Assembly: GCA_937908115.1 (NCBI GenBank)
Contig: CALEQZ010000050.1
Span: 1-64,000 of the forward strand
Direction: 5' to 3'
Origin: an uncultured Alcaligenaceae bacterium
Lineage (GTDB): Bacteria > Pseudomonadota > Gammaproteobacteria > Burkholderiales > Burkholderiaceae_B
DNA length: 64,000 bases
Shown piece by piece: positions 15,634 through 26,203 of this stretch (its first letter is position 1; each line of letters starts with the position of its first letter). The position numbers and the translations under genes are program-made. The notes under the pieces are model-generated. The model ran no database searches. It was not told where the DNA came from and saw only the letters and a list, made by a program, of their open reading frames with translations.

Positions 15634-17217
15634 GTGCCGATCAAAATCCTAGTTGTCACTGCTGAAGCCTTTCCGTTGGCCAAAACCGGCGGACTAGGAG
15701 ATGCCGTCAGTGGGTTGGTGCTGGCGCTGCGCAAATCCGGCCAGGACGTTACGCTGATGCTGCCTGCTTATCGCGGCGTGGCCGGGCAGTTGTCAAACGT
15801 GCGCGCCATCGGCGAGCTGGCCCGCCTGCCGGGCGGACCAGCCACGCTGCTGCAGGGGCACAGCACGGCGCTTGGCGTCTCCGTGCTGCTGCTCAAGAAC
15901 GACGCGCTGTTCGATCGCGATGGTTTATACCAGGACGGCGACGGCAACGAATACGCCGATAACGCGGTGCGCTTTGCCGCGCTGTCGCACGCCGCGGCGC
16001 GCGTGGCTTCTGGTGCCACCGTGGCGCAGCCGCCCGAGATCGTCCATGCCCATGATTGGCACACCGCCTTGGTGCCCATGCTGCTGCGCGCGCGCGGCAT
16101 CACCCGCGTCAAGAGCGTGCTGACGTTGCACAACCTGGCATTCCAGGGCGTATGTCCGATGGAGCTGGCGCCGCAGCTGGGCATACCGGCGGACTCTTGC
16201 TCCGACGGCGAATTCTGGGGACGCCTGAACTTTCTCAAGCTGGGATTGCGCCACGCCGACCGCATCACCGTGGTCAGCGGCACTTACGCCAGCGAAATAC
16301 TGACGCCGCGGTTCGGTTGCGGACTGCAAGGGGTGCTGCTCGAAAGGCGCAGCGACCTGGTCGCCATCCCCAATGGCATCGACACCGATCTATGGAATCC
16401 TGCCCAGGACCGGCTGCTTGCGCGCCCCGGTTTCGATGCGGCCGATTTGGGCAACAAGGCGCTGTTCAAGCGCGATTTGCAGCGCGCCTTCGGCTTGAAC
16501 CCGGACGCCGGCGCGACGGTCATGGCCATGGGCAGCAGGCTGACGCACCAGAAGATGGCAGACGTGGCTGCCGATGCCATTGCGGCGGCGCTCGATGCGC
16601 ATCCCACGCTGCAGGCGGCGGTGATCGGCCGCGGCGACAAGGCGCTGGAAGAACGCCTCGCGCAAATGGCCCGCCTTTATCCGGGCCGCTGCAGCGTGCG
16701 CATCGGGTTCGACGAAGCAAGCTCGCACCTGCTGCACGCAGGGGCCGACTTGCTCCTGCACGGCAGCCGCTTCGAACCGTTCGGCTTGACGCCGCTGTAT
16801 GCCATGCGCTACGGCACGGTGCCGATCGGGTCGCGTGTCGGCGGCATGGTCGACACCATCCTGGATCCCGGCCCGGCCGCCGATACGCGCGCGATGCGAC
16901 AGGCACGCGGCATCCTGTTCGACGGTGATACGGCCGCCGATATGACCGCCGCCATCGACCGCGCCATGGCGCTGCGCCGCGACAGCTTGTTGTGGCGTGC
17001 CATGCAACGCAATGGCATGACGGCGCGGTTCGGCTGGGAGCCGATCGTGCCGCAGTACGTGCGGCTGTTCGCTGACTTGCTGCCCGCCCGCGCGCGCGTA
17101 GCCGGTCGGCCGGCGGCCGCGCCGTCGCCCAAGCGACGTCCGGCAGCTGCGCTACAGGGCGCGCGCGCCGCGCTGCGCGAGGCCGAACCGACGATAGACC
17201 GAGGGTACGCCGTCTGA
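15634..17217 (+). CDS. glgA: Glycogen synthase
   Basis: 527 aa GT5 enzyme. KTGGLGD (residues 17-23) is the nucleotide-sugar loop, HAHDWHT lies at 138-144, PNGID near 246-250, and the catalytic EPFGLTPLYAMRYGT starts at Glu381. The last 40 residues are Arg/Pro/Ala-rich and look dispensable. The start is GTG 15634: AAGGAG is eight bases upstream and the protein then opens with PIKILVVTAEAFP, the normal N terminus. It elongates alpha-1,4-glucan from ADP- or UDP-glucose, or makes maltose 1-phosphate as the related GlgM does; sequence does not decide. No glgC is present in the window. It is the first gene of an eight-gene operon behind a sigma-54-type promoter. Confidence 0.95.
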   Translation: MPIKILVVTAEAFPLAKTGGLGDAVSGLVLALRKSGQDVTLMLPAYRGVAGQLSNVRAIGELARLPGGPATLLQGHSTALGVSVLLLKNDALFDRDGLYQDGDGNEYADNAVRFAALSHAAARVASGATVAQPPEIVHAHDWHTALVPMLLRARGITRVKSVLTLHNLAFQGVCPMELAPQLGIPADSCSDGEFWGRLNFLKLGLRHADRITVVSGTYASEILTPRFGCGLQGVLLERRSDLVAIPNGIDTDLWNPAQDRLLARPGFDAADLGNKALFKRDLQRAFGLNPDAGATVMAMGSRLTHQKMADVAADAIAAALDAHPTLQAAVIGRGDKALEERLAQMARLYPGRCSVRIGFDEASSHLLHAGADLLLHGSRFEPFGLTPLYAMRYGTVPIGSRVGGMVDTILDPGPAADTRAMRQARGILFDGDTAADMTAAIDRAMALRRDSLLWRAMQRNGMTARFGWEPIVPQYVRLFADLLPARARVAGRPAAAPSPKRRPAAALQGARAALREAEPTIDRGYAV

Positions 17218-17254
17218 CGTCCGGGCCGGGCCATTCATCACGGAGAGGAGCAGC

Positions 17255-20200
17255 GTGATTGCGTCGAATCGGGCCGCCGGGCGTTGCCATCCCGCATCGA
17301 TTTACTTCGCCGAGGCGCTGCATGTCGGGCCGCTGCCGGCCGCAGGCGTAGCGTCCGATTCACCCTGGGACGCGGCGTGCCGCCGGGCCCGGGCCGTGGG
17401 CGCGCACACGTTGATGATTCCCCTTCCCTGCCCGGCCGATCCGCAGGCCCCTTTCGCACCGCGGGATTTGGATCACAGCGCACCGGGCGACGCCGGTGCG
17501 CCCGCGCTTGCACAGGGCGTGGCCGGCCTGGCCGCTTTGTGCGAGCGCCATGGGCTGGACCTCGTGCTCGCGTTGTCGCTGCGGCGTGTCCATCGCGCTT
17601 GCCCACTTGCCGCATCGCATCCCGAATGGTTCGTGGGGCCGGACGAGGCGCGCGCCCATGGGCTGGATCCACGCCTGGATGCCATGCATCGCATCACCGT
17701 GCATGTGCGCACGGACCCGTCCGGGCGCGCCCCTTCGGCATTCATTGCCGACTGGGCTGACCGGCTGCTGGGATGGGCCTTGGCCGGCGCGGCCGGGTTC
17801 TGCGTGGCTGACCTGGATGCCCTGGCCGCGCCAGACTGGCGAGACTTGATCGGACAGGTGCGCGCCGGCGCGCCAGGAGCGCGCTTTTTTGGCTGGACGC
17901 CGGGCCTGTCGCCGGCGCACGTGTCCGACCTGGCCGGCGTTGGCCTGGATGCGGTGTTCGCGTCGCTGCCTTGGTGGGACTACCGGTCGCCATGGCTGGC
18001 CGAGGAACATATGCGCCTGTCGGCCGTGGCTGCGGTGATCGCGCCGCTTGCCGACGCGTTTTCAGGCGGCGGTGATGTACCGCCCGGTCGACAGCGGCTG
18101 CGCGCGGCGGCGGCCGCCGAGGTGGCCGGCGACGCTGTCATGATTCCGATGGGGTGGGAGGCGTCACAGCCTGACGCCCACGAGGAGCAGGGAACGCTCC
18201 ATGCGCTGCGCGATGCCGTGCATGCGCTGCAGTCCGCGCCGCTGCGCGGCCGCCTGCATTGCCTGCCGCTGCCCGGCGCGGCGGGTGCGGCCTTGCTGCG
18301 CGGCGATGGGTGGCCCTATTCGCCGCCGCCTGACGAGCCGACCGCATCCCCGGCCCGGGCGGTGATCGTCAACGCGGATGCGTCTGCCGCGCTTGTGCCG
18401 GACTGGGACGCGCTGCGCACCCACCTGCCCGACGGTTACGCCATCCTGCGCGGCGACGGGCCGCAGGGCGAATTGCCTGGAAGCGTTCCGCCGGCCGGTT
18501 CTGCGCGACTGGCCGCAGCCAGGGCGCCGGCCGTGCTTGCGCCGCCTGGCGGACGGGAAAGCGCGCGCCGCGCCCTGGTGCGCGCGCTTGCCGCGCCGCG
18601 CGTGGTCATCGCCGCCGTGTCGCCAGCGGTGGACGACGGCCTCTTTGCGCTGAAGGCGGTGGTCGGCCGGCCGGTGCAGATCGAGGCGGACATTTTCATG
18701 GACGGGCACGACCGGCTGGCCGCGGCGCTGCTGTGGCGGGCCGCTGACGAGGCGACCTGGCGCGAGGTGCCCATGCGTCCGCTGGGCAACGATCGATGGC
18801 AAGGCCGCTTCGTACCCGAGCGCATCGGCCAGCACTATTGCGCCATACGCGCCTGGCGCGACGCCTGGCGCAGCTATGCCGACGACCTGGCCAAAAAGCA
18901 CGCCGCGGGCGTGGACCTGACGCTGGACATCGAAGAAGGCCGGCAAAGGATAGATGCCGCCCTGGCCGGGCTGGACCGCAGTCGCGCGGCGGCGGCGCGG
19001 CGTCTGGCCGCCGTGCAAAGCATCCTGGGGCCGGCGCGCCAGGTGCGTCCGCGCCGGGGCCGCCCGGACCCGCTGACCGAGCCATTGCCCAGGCCGACGC
19101 CCGAGCAGATCGCCGCGCTGCTTGCCGAAAGCACCGCCGCCGCCATGGATGCGGCCGGCAACCGGACATTCGAGACGACGACCGCAGATGCGGCCTACCC
19201 GGTTTGGGTGGATCGTCCCGCGGCGGCATTTGCCAGCTGGTATGAGCTTTTCCCGCGCTCGCAAAGCGGCGATCCCGGCCGCCACGGCACCTTCGACGAT
19301 GTCATCGCACGCCTGCCCGCGATCCGCGACATGGGCTTCGATGTATTGTATTTCCCGCCCCTTCATCCCATCGGCCGCACGCACCGCAAGGGACGCAATA
19401 ACAGCCTGCGCGCCGGGCCGGGCGAGCCGGGCAGCCCATACGCCATCGGCGCGGCCGAAGGCGGCCATGACGCCCTGCACCCGGGATTGGGCACGCTGGA
19501 CGATTTCCACCGGTTGGTGGCCGCTGCGCGCCTGCACGGGTTGGAAATCGCGCTGGACTTTGCCATCCAGTGTTCGCCCGACCATCCGTGGCTGTCGGCG
19601 CATCCGGAGTGGTTCGACTGGCGCCCGGACGGGTCGATCCGCTACGCCGAGAACCCCCCAAAGAAGTACGAGGACATCGTCAACGTGGACTTCTACGGCG
19701 TGCGTGGCACGGCTGCGCGCCAGGCTGCCTTGTGGCGTGCGCTGCGCGACGTGGTGCTGTTTTGGATCGACCAGGGCGTGCGCACCTTTCGCGTGGACAA
19801 CCCGCACACCAAGCCACTGCCCTTCTGGCAGTGGCTGATCGCGGATGTGCGCGCGCGCCATCCGGAAGCGATCTTCCTGTCCGAGGCATTTACCCGGCCC
19901 AAGATGATGTACCGGCTCGCCAAGCTGGGTTTTACGCAGTCCTACACCTATTTCACCTGGCGCGAAACCAAGGCCGAGTTCATCGCGTACATGACCGAGC
20001 TGACCGGCGATCCGGTGGCCCGTTTTTTCCGCCCAAACTTTTTCGTCAACACGCCGGACATCAACCCGCGCCATTTGCAATCGGGCGGCCGCCCGGCGTT
20101 CTTGATACGGGCGGCGCTGGCCGCTACGCTATCCGGGCTGTGGGGCGTCTACAACGGCTTTGAGCTGTGCGAGGCGGCGGCGGTACCCGGCAAGGAGGAA

Positions 20201-20602
20201 TACCTGGACGCCGAGAAGTATGAGATCCGTGCCTGGGATTGGAACCGTCCCGGCAACATCGTGGCGGAAATCGCGCAGCTCAACCGCATCCGGCGCACCA
20301 ACCCCGCGCTGCACAGTCACCTCGGACTGCGCTTTCACCACGCCGACGACGATAGCGTGCTGTTCTTTTCCAAGGCAGCGGCCGACGGGTCCAACGTCGT
20401 GCTGGCGGCGATCAACCTGGACCCGCATGCCGACCACGGCACCCATATCGAATTGCCCATGTGGCTGGCTGGGCAGCCCGACGACGGGGTGATGCAGGCG
20501 CACGACCTGCTGCATGACCACCGGCAGGCCTGGCACGGCAAGCACCAGTACCTGGACTTGCCCGCCGAACGGCCTTACCGCCTGTGGCGCATCCCGGCCT
20601 AG
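17255..20602 (+). CDS. glgE: Maltose-1-phosphate maltosyltransferase with long N-terminal extension
   Basis: 1115 aa, far longer than actinobacterial GlgE (about 650-700). The GlgE part begins near residue 446 and has HPIGRTHRKGRNN at 704-716, the nucleophile Asp848 in TFRVDNPHTKP and the acid/base Glu877 in FLSEAFTRP, plus SYTYFTWR. It transfers maltosyl units from maltose 1-phosphate to alpha-1,4-glucan. Residues 1-445 form a second, apparently degenerate alpha-amylase-like domain (for example ALSLRRVHRACPLAASHPEWF, which mirrors the SAHPEWFDWR of the core) without clear catalytic acids. Such extensions are known in proteobacterial homologues as far as I recall. Start GTG 17255 has GAGAGGAG four bases upstream. 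It is 37 bp after glgA and 47 bp before treS. Confidence 0.93.
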   Translation: MIASNRAAGRCHPASIYFAEALHVGPLPAAGVASDSPWDAACRRARAVGAHTLMIPLPCPADPQAPFAPRDLDHSAPGDAGAPALAQGVAGLAALCERHGLDLVLALSLRRVHRACPLAASHPEWFVGPDEARAHGLDPRLDAMHRITVHVRTDPSGRAPSAFIADWADRLLGWALAGAAGFCVADLDALAAPDWRDLIGQVRAGAPGARFFGWTPGLSPAHVSDLAGVGLDAVFASLPWWDYRSPWLAEEHMRLSAVAAVIAPLADAFSGGGDVPPGRQRLRAAAAAEVAGDAVMIPMGWEASQPDAHEEQGTLHALRDAVHALQSAPLRGRLHCLPLPGAAGAALLRGDGWPYSPPPDEPTASPARAVIVNADASAALVPDWDALRTHLPDGYAILRGDGPQGELPGSVPPAGSARLAAARAPAVLAPPGGRESARRALVRALAAPRVVIAAVSPAVDDGLFALKAVVGRPVQIEADIFMDGHDRLAAALLWRAADEATWREVPMRPLGNDRWQGRFVPERIGQHYCAIRAWRDAWRSYADDLAKKHAAGVDLTLDIEEGRQRIDAALAGLDRSRAAAARRLAAVQSILGPARQVRPRRGRPDPLTEPLPRPTPEQIAALLAESTAAAMDAAGNRTFETTTADAAYPVWVDRPAAAFASWYELFPRSQSGDPGRHGTFDDVIARLPAIRDMGFDVLYFPPLHPIGRTHRKGRNNSLRAGPGEPGSPYAIGAAEGGHDALHPGLGTLDDFHRLVAAARLHGLEIALDFAIQCSPDHPWLSAHPEWFDWRPDGSIRYAENPPKKYEDIVNVDFYGVRGTAARQAALWRALRDVVLFWIDQGVRTFRVDNPHTKPLPFWQWLIADVRARHPEAIFLSEAFTRPKMMYRLAKLGFTQSYTYFTWRETKAEFIAYMTELTGDPVARFFRPNFFVNTPDINPRHLQSGGRPAFLIRAALAATLSGLWGVYNGFELCEAAAVPGKEEYLDAEKYEIRAWDWNRPGNIVAEIAQLNRIRRTNPALHSHLGLRFHHADDDSVLFFSKAAADGSNVVLAAINLDPHADHGTHIELPMWLAGQPDDGVMQAHDLLHDHRQAWHGKHQYLDLPAERPYRLWRIPA

Positions 20603-20649
20603 GGCGGCGCCGCATGGCTGACGGAAACGTCCGCGAACAGGAGACACGG

Positions 20650-23600
20650 ATGGCCGGCTCCAATACCGACAATCTGCGCAACCCGGACGACCCGTTCTGG
20701 TACAAGGATGCGGTCATCTACCAGCTGCACGTCAAGTCTTTCTTCGATGCCAACGACGACGGCGTGGGCGATTTCGCCGGCCTGATCCAGAAGCTGGACT
20801 ACATCGCATCGCTGGGCGTGGACACGGTCTGGCTGCTGCCCTTCTATCCATCGCCGCGCCGGGACGACGGCTACGACATCGCCAACTACCGCGGCGTGCA
20901 TCCAGACTACGGGACGCTGGCCGACGTGCGGCGCTTCATTCGGGCCGCGCATGCGCGCGGGCTGCGCGTGATCACCGAGCTGGTGGTCAATCACACGTCC
21001 GACCAGCATCCCTGGTTCCAGCGGGCGCGCCGCGCCCGGCCTGGCTCGGCCGCGCGCAACTTCTACGTGTGGTCCGACGACGACCAGCGCTACGCGGGCA
21101 CCCGCATCATTTTCCTGGATACGGAAAAGTCCAACTGGACCTGGGATCCGGTGGCCGGCGCCTACTTCTGGCACCGCTTCTATTCCCACCAGCCGGACTT
21201 GAACTACGACAATCCGCGCGTGCTCAAGGAAGTGCTTGCGGTCATGCATTTCTGGCTCGACCTCGGCGTCGACGGATTGCGGCTGGATGCAGTGCCCTAC
21301 TTGGTCGAGCGCGACGGCACCCACAACGAAAACCTGCCCGAAACCCACGACATCCTGCGCAGGATCCGTGCCGACCTGGACGCCTCTTACGACCATCGCA
21401 TGCTGTTGGCCGAAGCCAACCAATGGCCGGAAGACGCGCAGGAATACTTCGGCCGCGGTGACGAATGCCACATGTGCTTCCACTTTCCGCTGATGCCGCG
21501 CATGTACATGGCCATCGCCAGCGAGGACCGCTATCCCATCACCGACATCATGAGGCAGACACCGGACATCCCGGACAACTGCCAATGGGCCGTGTTCCTG
21601 CGCAACCATGACGAACTGACATTGGAAATGGTCACCAGCAGCGAGCGCGACTACCTGTGGAACGTCTACGCCGCCGACCGGCGCGCGCGCATCAATCTCG
21701 GCATACGCCGGCGGCTCGCGCCGTTGCTCGAGCGCGACCGCCGCCGCATCGAATTGATGAACAGCCTGCTGCTGTCCATGCCGGGCACCCCCGTCATCTA
21801 CTACGGCGACGAGCTGGGCATGGGCGACAACATCCACCTGGGCGACCGTGATGGGGTGCGCACGCCCATGCAATGGTCGCCCGATCGCAACGGGGGCTTT
21901 TCACGCGCCGACCCCGAGCGGCTGCCGCTGCCGCCCCTGCTCGGCCCCCTGTACGGCTATGAAACCATCAATGTCGAAGCCCAGCAGCGCGACCCGCACT
22001 CGCTGCTCAATTGGACGCGCCGCATGCTGGACAAGCGCCGCCAGACACGCGCCTTCGGGCGCGGCTCGCTGCGCTTCCTGTATCCGGGCAACCGCAAGAT
22101 ATTGGCCTATCTGCGCGAATACGAAGGCAGCGCCATCCTCTGCGTGGCCAATCTTTCGCGTAGCCACCAGCCGGTGGAGCTGGACTTGAGCGAGATGGCC
22201 GGACGCGTGCCCGTGGAGATGCTGGGCGATTCGTCCTTTCCGACCATCGGCCAGCTGCCCTACCTACTGACCCTGCCGCCCTATGGCTTTTACTGGTTCG
22301 AGTTGAGCGCGACCGCCGCGCCGCCAGCCTGGCACGCGGCGCTTCCGGAGCAAATGACCGGCTATGCCACGCTGGTCCTGCGCGGACGGGCGGGTTACCA
22401 GCTCACCGAAGGATCGCTGCGCGCCTTGCGCAAGGAAGTCCTGCCGCATTACCTGGCGCGCCAGCGCTGGTTCGCCCGCAGGCAGGCCCAGCGCATCTCG
22501 GCCGATCCGGTTTATGCCGTGCCGCTTCCGGGCGCGGCCCAGGAATGCTTCCTGGCCGAGATCCAGGCCGACCCCGGCTCGGGCGAACCAACCAACCATT
22601 TCCTGCCGCTTGCCCTGATATGGAGCGAAACGCTGCCGCCGGCGATGCAGCCCTACGCCATGGCACGCGTGCGCCGCGGCCCCGAGGTGGGCATGGCGGT
22701 CGACGCCTTCGGCGTGGAGGCTTGCGCGCGCGCCATGCTCGATCACATGCGCCGGGGCACCACGCTGAACATGAGTGGTGCGTTGGCGGGCGCCAGCCTG
22801 CGCTTTTTGCCGGAACCGGCGCTTGCCGGCCTGGACCTGCCTGGCGACGCACCCATCGAATGGCCGATGGGCGAACAGTCCAACAGCTCGCTCATCATCG
22901 GCTCGGCCGTCGTCCTGAAGTTCGTGCGCCGCGTCGCCGACGGCATTCACCCCGAGGCGGAGATGTCGCGCAAGCTCTCGCGCGCCGGCTACGCCAATAC
23001 TGCGCCCCTGCTGGGCGAGCTGGTGCGGATGGACGCCGACGGCACGCCGCACACGCTTGCGCTGCTGCACGGCTATGTCGCCAACCAGGGCGACGCATGG
23101 GGGTGGAGCCTGCAGTACCTGAAAAGCTGGTTGGACGAGGCGGCATTGCCCAGCGAGCCCGCGCCGGACGAAAAGGATGCCCTGCTCGGCTACGAAGCGC
23201 TTGCCGCGGCGATCGGGCGGCGATTGGCGCAGTTCCACGACACCGTCACGCAAGCGACCGACGATCCGGACTTCGCGCCAGAAGTCGCGCGCGCGGCCCA
23301 GGCCAAGCGCTGGGGCGCAGACGTGATGCGCATGCTGGACCAGGCCGTGCAGGCGCTGGCACGCCAGGATGACGCCGCGCTGGCTGGCCGCGGCCGCTGG
23401 CTGGCCGGGCATCGCGACGTCCTGGCCCAGGCCGTGGCCGAACGCGCCGCGCGCCTGCGCGGCACCCAACTGCTGCGCATACACGGCGATTTCCATCTTG
23501 GACAGGTACTCGTGTCCCAGGGCGACGCCTACCTGATCGACTTCGAAGGCGAACCGGCCCGCCCGCTTGCCGAGCGCCGCGCCCACGCCTGCCCCACGCG

Positions 23601-23991
23601 CGATGTGGCTGGACTGCTGCGGTCGTTCGACTATGCCGCGGCTGCTGCCGCAGGCGCAGGTGCGCCCGTGCGCGAGACACCAGCCGAACCCGCCATGCCC
23701 GCCGAACAGGCGCAGCAACAGCGGCGCGAACGGCTGCTCGCGCAATTCCGCCGCAGCGCCGGCCGGGCGTTCCTGGACGCCTACCACGAACAGGCCCTGC
23801 GCGACGGCGCACGCTGGTTGGACGAAGAAGCGTTCGCGCCGCTGCTGGAATTGGCCATGCTGGAGAAGGCCGCCTACGAAGTTTGCTACGAAGCTGCGCA
23901 CCGCCCGACATGGATGGCCGTGCCTGCCGGGGCATTGTGCGCGCTGGCTTCACAGGTGCTGGGCCTGGATCGAACGGACGAGCAGCCATGA
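20650..23991 (+). CDS. treS: Trehalose synthase-maltokinase fusion
   Basis: 1113 aa. Residues 1 to about 555 are a GH13 trehalose synthase: NHTSDQHPWFQ, nucleophile Asp213 (GLRLDAVPYL), acid/base Glu255 (LLAEANQWP) and Asp321 in RNHDE. From about residue 580 to the end is a maltokinase (Pep2/Mak): LRKEVLPHYLARQRWF opening, catalytic Asp947 in HGDFHLGQVL and the metal motif LIDFEGEPARP near 960. The protein isomerises trehalose to maltose and phosphorylates it to maltose 1-phosphate, the GlgE substrate. ATG 20650 has AGGAG six bases upstream; in-frame ATG 20614 lacks one. The gene overlaps glgB by 4 bp. A Pro/Ala/Glu-rich insert occurs near residues 1005-1030. Confidence 0.95.
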   Translation: MAGSNTDNLRNPDDPFWYKDAVIYQLHVKSFFDANDDGVGDFAGLIQKLDYIASLGVDTVWLLPFYPSPRRDDGYDIANYRGVHPDYGTLADVRRFIRAAHARGLRVITELVVNHTSDQHPWFQRARRARPGSAARNFYVWSDDDQRYAGTRIIFLDTEKSNWTWDPVAGAYFWHRFYSHQPDLNYDNPRVLKEVLAVMHFWLDLGVDGLRLDAVPYLVERDGTHNENLPETHDILRRIRADLDASYDHRMLLAEANQWPEDAQEYFGRGDECHMCFHFPLMPRMYMAIASEDRYPITDIMRQTPDIPDNCQWAVFLRNHDELTLEMVTSSERDYLWNVYAADRRARINLGIRRRLAPLLERDRRRIELMNSLLLSMPGTPVIYYGDELGMGDNIHLGDRDGVRTPMQWSPDRNGGFSRADPERLPLPPLLGPLYGYETINVEAQQRDPHSLLNWTRRMLDKRRQTRAFGRGSLRFLYPGNRKILAYLREYEGSAILCVANLSRSHQPVELDLSEMAGRVPVEMLGDSSFPTIGQLPYLLTLPPYGFYWFELSATAAPPAWHAALPEQMTGYATLVLRGRAGYQLTEGSLRALRKEVLPHYLARQRWFARRQAQRISADPVYAVPLPGAAQECFLAEIQADPGSGEPTNHFLPLALIWSETLPPAMQPYAMARVRRGPEVGMAVDAFGVEACARAMLDHMRRGTTLNMSGALAGASLRFLPEPALAGLDLPGDAPIEWPMGEQSNSSLIIGSAVVLKFVRRVADGIHPEAEMSRKLSRAGYANTAPLLGELVRMDADGTPHTLALLHGYVANQGDAWGWSLQYLKSWLDEAALPSEPAPDEKDALLGYEALAAAIGRRLAQFHDTVTQATDDPDFAPEVARAAQAKRWGADVMRMLDQAVQALARQDDAALAGRGRWLAGHRDVLAQAVAERAARLRGTQLLRIHGDFHLGQVLVSQGDAYLIDFEGEPARPLAERRAHACPTRDVAGLLRSFDYAAAAAAGAGAPVRETPAEPAMPAEQAQQQRRERLLAQFRRSAGRAFLDAYHEQALRDGARWLDEEAFAPLLELAMLEKAAYEVCYEAAHRPTWMAVPAGALCALASQVLGLDRTDEQP

Positions 23992-26198
23992 CGAACACCG
24001 TGTCCCGCCAGCCACCACCGATCCAGTCGGCGTTGCCCGCGGCGCTGACCGGCGCGGCCACGGCCGATCCCTTCGCCGTGCTGGGCCCGCACCGGGATCC
24101 CGTGCACGGCAAGGCGGTGCTGCGCGCCTGGCTGCCGGGCGCGCAGGCCGTGCAGGCGCGGCTGGCCGACGGCAGCGCCGTCGACTACGTCGAGGCGGCA
24201 GACGGATTCTTCGTCGCCGAACTCGCCGGCGGCGAACTGCCCGGCGGGCCGGACGCCTATCGCCTTCGCATCACTTGGCCGCAAGGCGTGCAGGAAACGG
24301 CAGACCCCTATGCCTTCGGTCCGCTGCTTGGCGAACTCGACCTGCACCTGCTGCGCGAGGGCCGGCACTTCGACCTGGGCGATTGCCTGGGCGCGCATGC
24401 CTGCACGGCACAGGGCATAGCCGGCGTGCGCTTTGCAGTGTGGGCGCCCAATGCGCGCCGCGTATCCGTGGTGGGCGGCTTCAATGGGTGGGACGGACGC
24501 CGGCACATCATGCGCTTGCGTCATGACGCCGGCGTATGGGAACTGTTCGTGCCGCACTTGGAACCGGGTGAGCGCTACAAGTACGAAATCGCCGGCCCGG
24601 ACGGCAGGCTGCTTGCGCTGAAAGCCGATCCGGTGGCCTGGCGCAGCGAAGCGGCGCCGGCGACGGCCTCGATCGTGGCGAGCCCCGACCCCTTTGCCTG
24701 GACCGACCAGGCATGGATGCGCGAGCGCGCAGCCCGGCAAACGCCGCGTTCACCGATGTGCATTTACGAAGTCCATGCCGGATCGTGGCTAGGGCCGGAC
24801 CGTGGCAACGGCATTTGGCGCCAGCTGCGCGAGCGGCTCGTGCCCTACGCTGCCGGCCTGGGCTTTACGCACGTCGAATTGCTACCCGTCATGGAGCACC
24901 CCTTCGGCGGATCGTGGGGATATCAGCCGCTGGGCATGTACGCGCCGGCCGCGCGCTACGGCACGCCAGAGGAATTTGCCGCCTTCGTCGATGCGTGCCA
25001 TGGCGCCGGGCTGGGCGTGATCCTCGATTGGGTGCCGGCGCATTTCCCCGACGACGTGCACGGCCTGGCGCGGTTCGACGGTACTGCCCTATACGAGTAC
25101 GAGGATCCGCGAGAGGGCTACCACCCCGATTGGAACACGCTGATCTACAACCTGGGGCGCACCGAAGTGCGCAATTTCATGGTCGCGAGCGCGCTGCACT
25201 GGCTGCGCCGCTACCACGTCGACGGGCTGCGCGTGGACGCCGTTGCTTCCATGCTCTATCGCGACTACAGCCGCGGTCCCGGCCAATGGCTGCCCAATCG
25301 CCACGGCGGCCGCGAGAACCTCGAATCGATCGAGTTCCTGCGTGAATTCAACGCCATCGTGGCGCAGGAATGCCCGGGCACGGTGACCATCGCGGAGGAA
25401 TCCACCGCATGGCCCGGCGTGACTGCGCCGGTGGCGACTGGCGGCCTGGGATTCACGTACAAGTGGAACATGGGCTGGATGCATGACACGCTGCGCTATA
25501 TGCAGAAGGACCCCGTGCACCGCGGCTACCATCACCACGACTTGACCTTCGGCATGGTCTACGCCTATTCGGAACGCTTCGTGCTGCCGCTCTCTCACGA
25601 CGAGGTGGTGCACGGCAAGCGGTCGCTGGCCGGCCGCATGCCGGGCGATCCCTGGCAGCGCCTGGCCAACCTGCGTGCGTACTTTGGCTTCATGTGGGCG
25701 CATCCAGGCAAGAAGTTGCTATTCATGGGCGGCGAGATCGGCCAGCTGGTCGAATGGAACCACGACGGCGAACTCGATTGGGGCGCGTTGGACCACCCCT
25801 TGCACGCCGGGCTGCAGCGGCTGGTGCGCGACCTGAACCGCGCCTACCGCGACATCCCCGCCTTGCACGAAACCGACTGCGAGCCGTCTGGCTTTGCCTG
25901 GGTGATCGGCGATGACCGCCGCAACAGCGTGTTCGCCTTCCTGCGCACCCACGGCGCGCAGGCCTTGCTCGTCGTCAGCAACATGACCCCCGTGCCGCGC
26001 CACGACTACCGCGTCGGCGTGCCGCGCGGCGGCGTGTGGCGTGAGCGCATCAACACCGATGCGGCCGAATACGGCGGCTCAGGGATGGGCAACGCCGGAC
26101 GCGTACATGCGCTGCCGGTGCCTGCCCATGGCCAGCCGCAGTCCTTGTCGCTGACCCTGCCGCCACTGTCTACGCTGCTACTCGAAGCAGAAGGATGA
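23988..26198 (+). CDS. glgB: 1,4-alpha-glucan branching enzyme
   Basis: 736 aa with the full GlgB layout: N1 domain, CBM48 (VWAPNARRVSVVGGFNGWDG), GH13 barrel and C-terminal beta domain. Catalytic residues are Asp417 (GLRVDAVASMLYRDYSR), Glu470 (TIAEEST) and Asp538 (SHDEVVHGK). It cuts alpha-1,4 chains and rejoins them as alpha-1,6 branches, acting on the glucan made by GlgA and GlgE. ATG 23988 overlaps the treS stop (ATGA), implying translational coupling; the ribosome site is weak. No missing motif or frameshift is seen. Confidence 0.96.
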   Translation: MTNTVSRQPPPIQSALPAALTGAATADPFAVLGPHRDPVHGKAVLRAWLPGAQAVQARLADGSAVDYVEAADGFFVAELAGGELPGGPDAYRLRITWPQGVQETADPYAFGPLLGELDLHLLREGRHFDLGDCLGAHACTAQGIAGVRFAVWAPNARRVSVVGGFNGWDGRRHIMRLRHDAGVWELFVPHLEPGERYKYEIAGPDGRLLALKADPVAWRSEAAPATASIVASPDPFAWTDQAWMRERAARQTPRSPMCIYEVHAGSWLGPDRGNGIWRQLRERLVPYAAGLGFTHVELLPVMEHPFGGSWGYQPLGMYAPAARYGTPEEFAAFVDACHGAGLGVILDWVPAHFPDDVHGLARFDGTALYEYEDPREGYHPDWNTLIYNLGRTEVRNFMVASALHWLRRYHVDGLRVDAVASMLYRDYSRGPGQWLPNRHGGRENLESIEFLREFNAIVAQECPGTVTIAEESTAWPGVTAPVATGGLGFTYKWNMGWMHDTLRYMQKDPVHRGYHHHDLTFGMVYAYSERFVLPLSHDEVVHGKRSLAGRMPGDPWQRLANLRAYFGFMWAHPGKKLLFMGGEIGQLVEWNHDGELDWGALDHPLHAGLQRLVRDLNRAYRDIPALHETDCEPSGFAWVIGDDRRNSVFAFLRTHGAQALLVVSNMTPVPRHDYRVGVPRGGVWRERINTDAAEYGGSGMGNAGRVHALPVPAHGQPQSLSLTLPPLSTLLLEAEG

Positions 26199-26203
26199 TC
26201 GCC

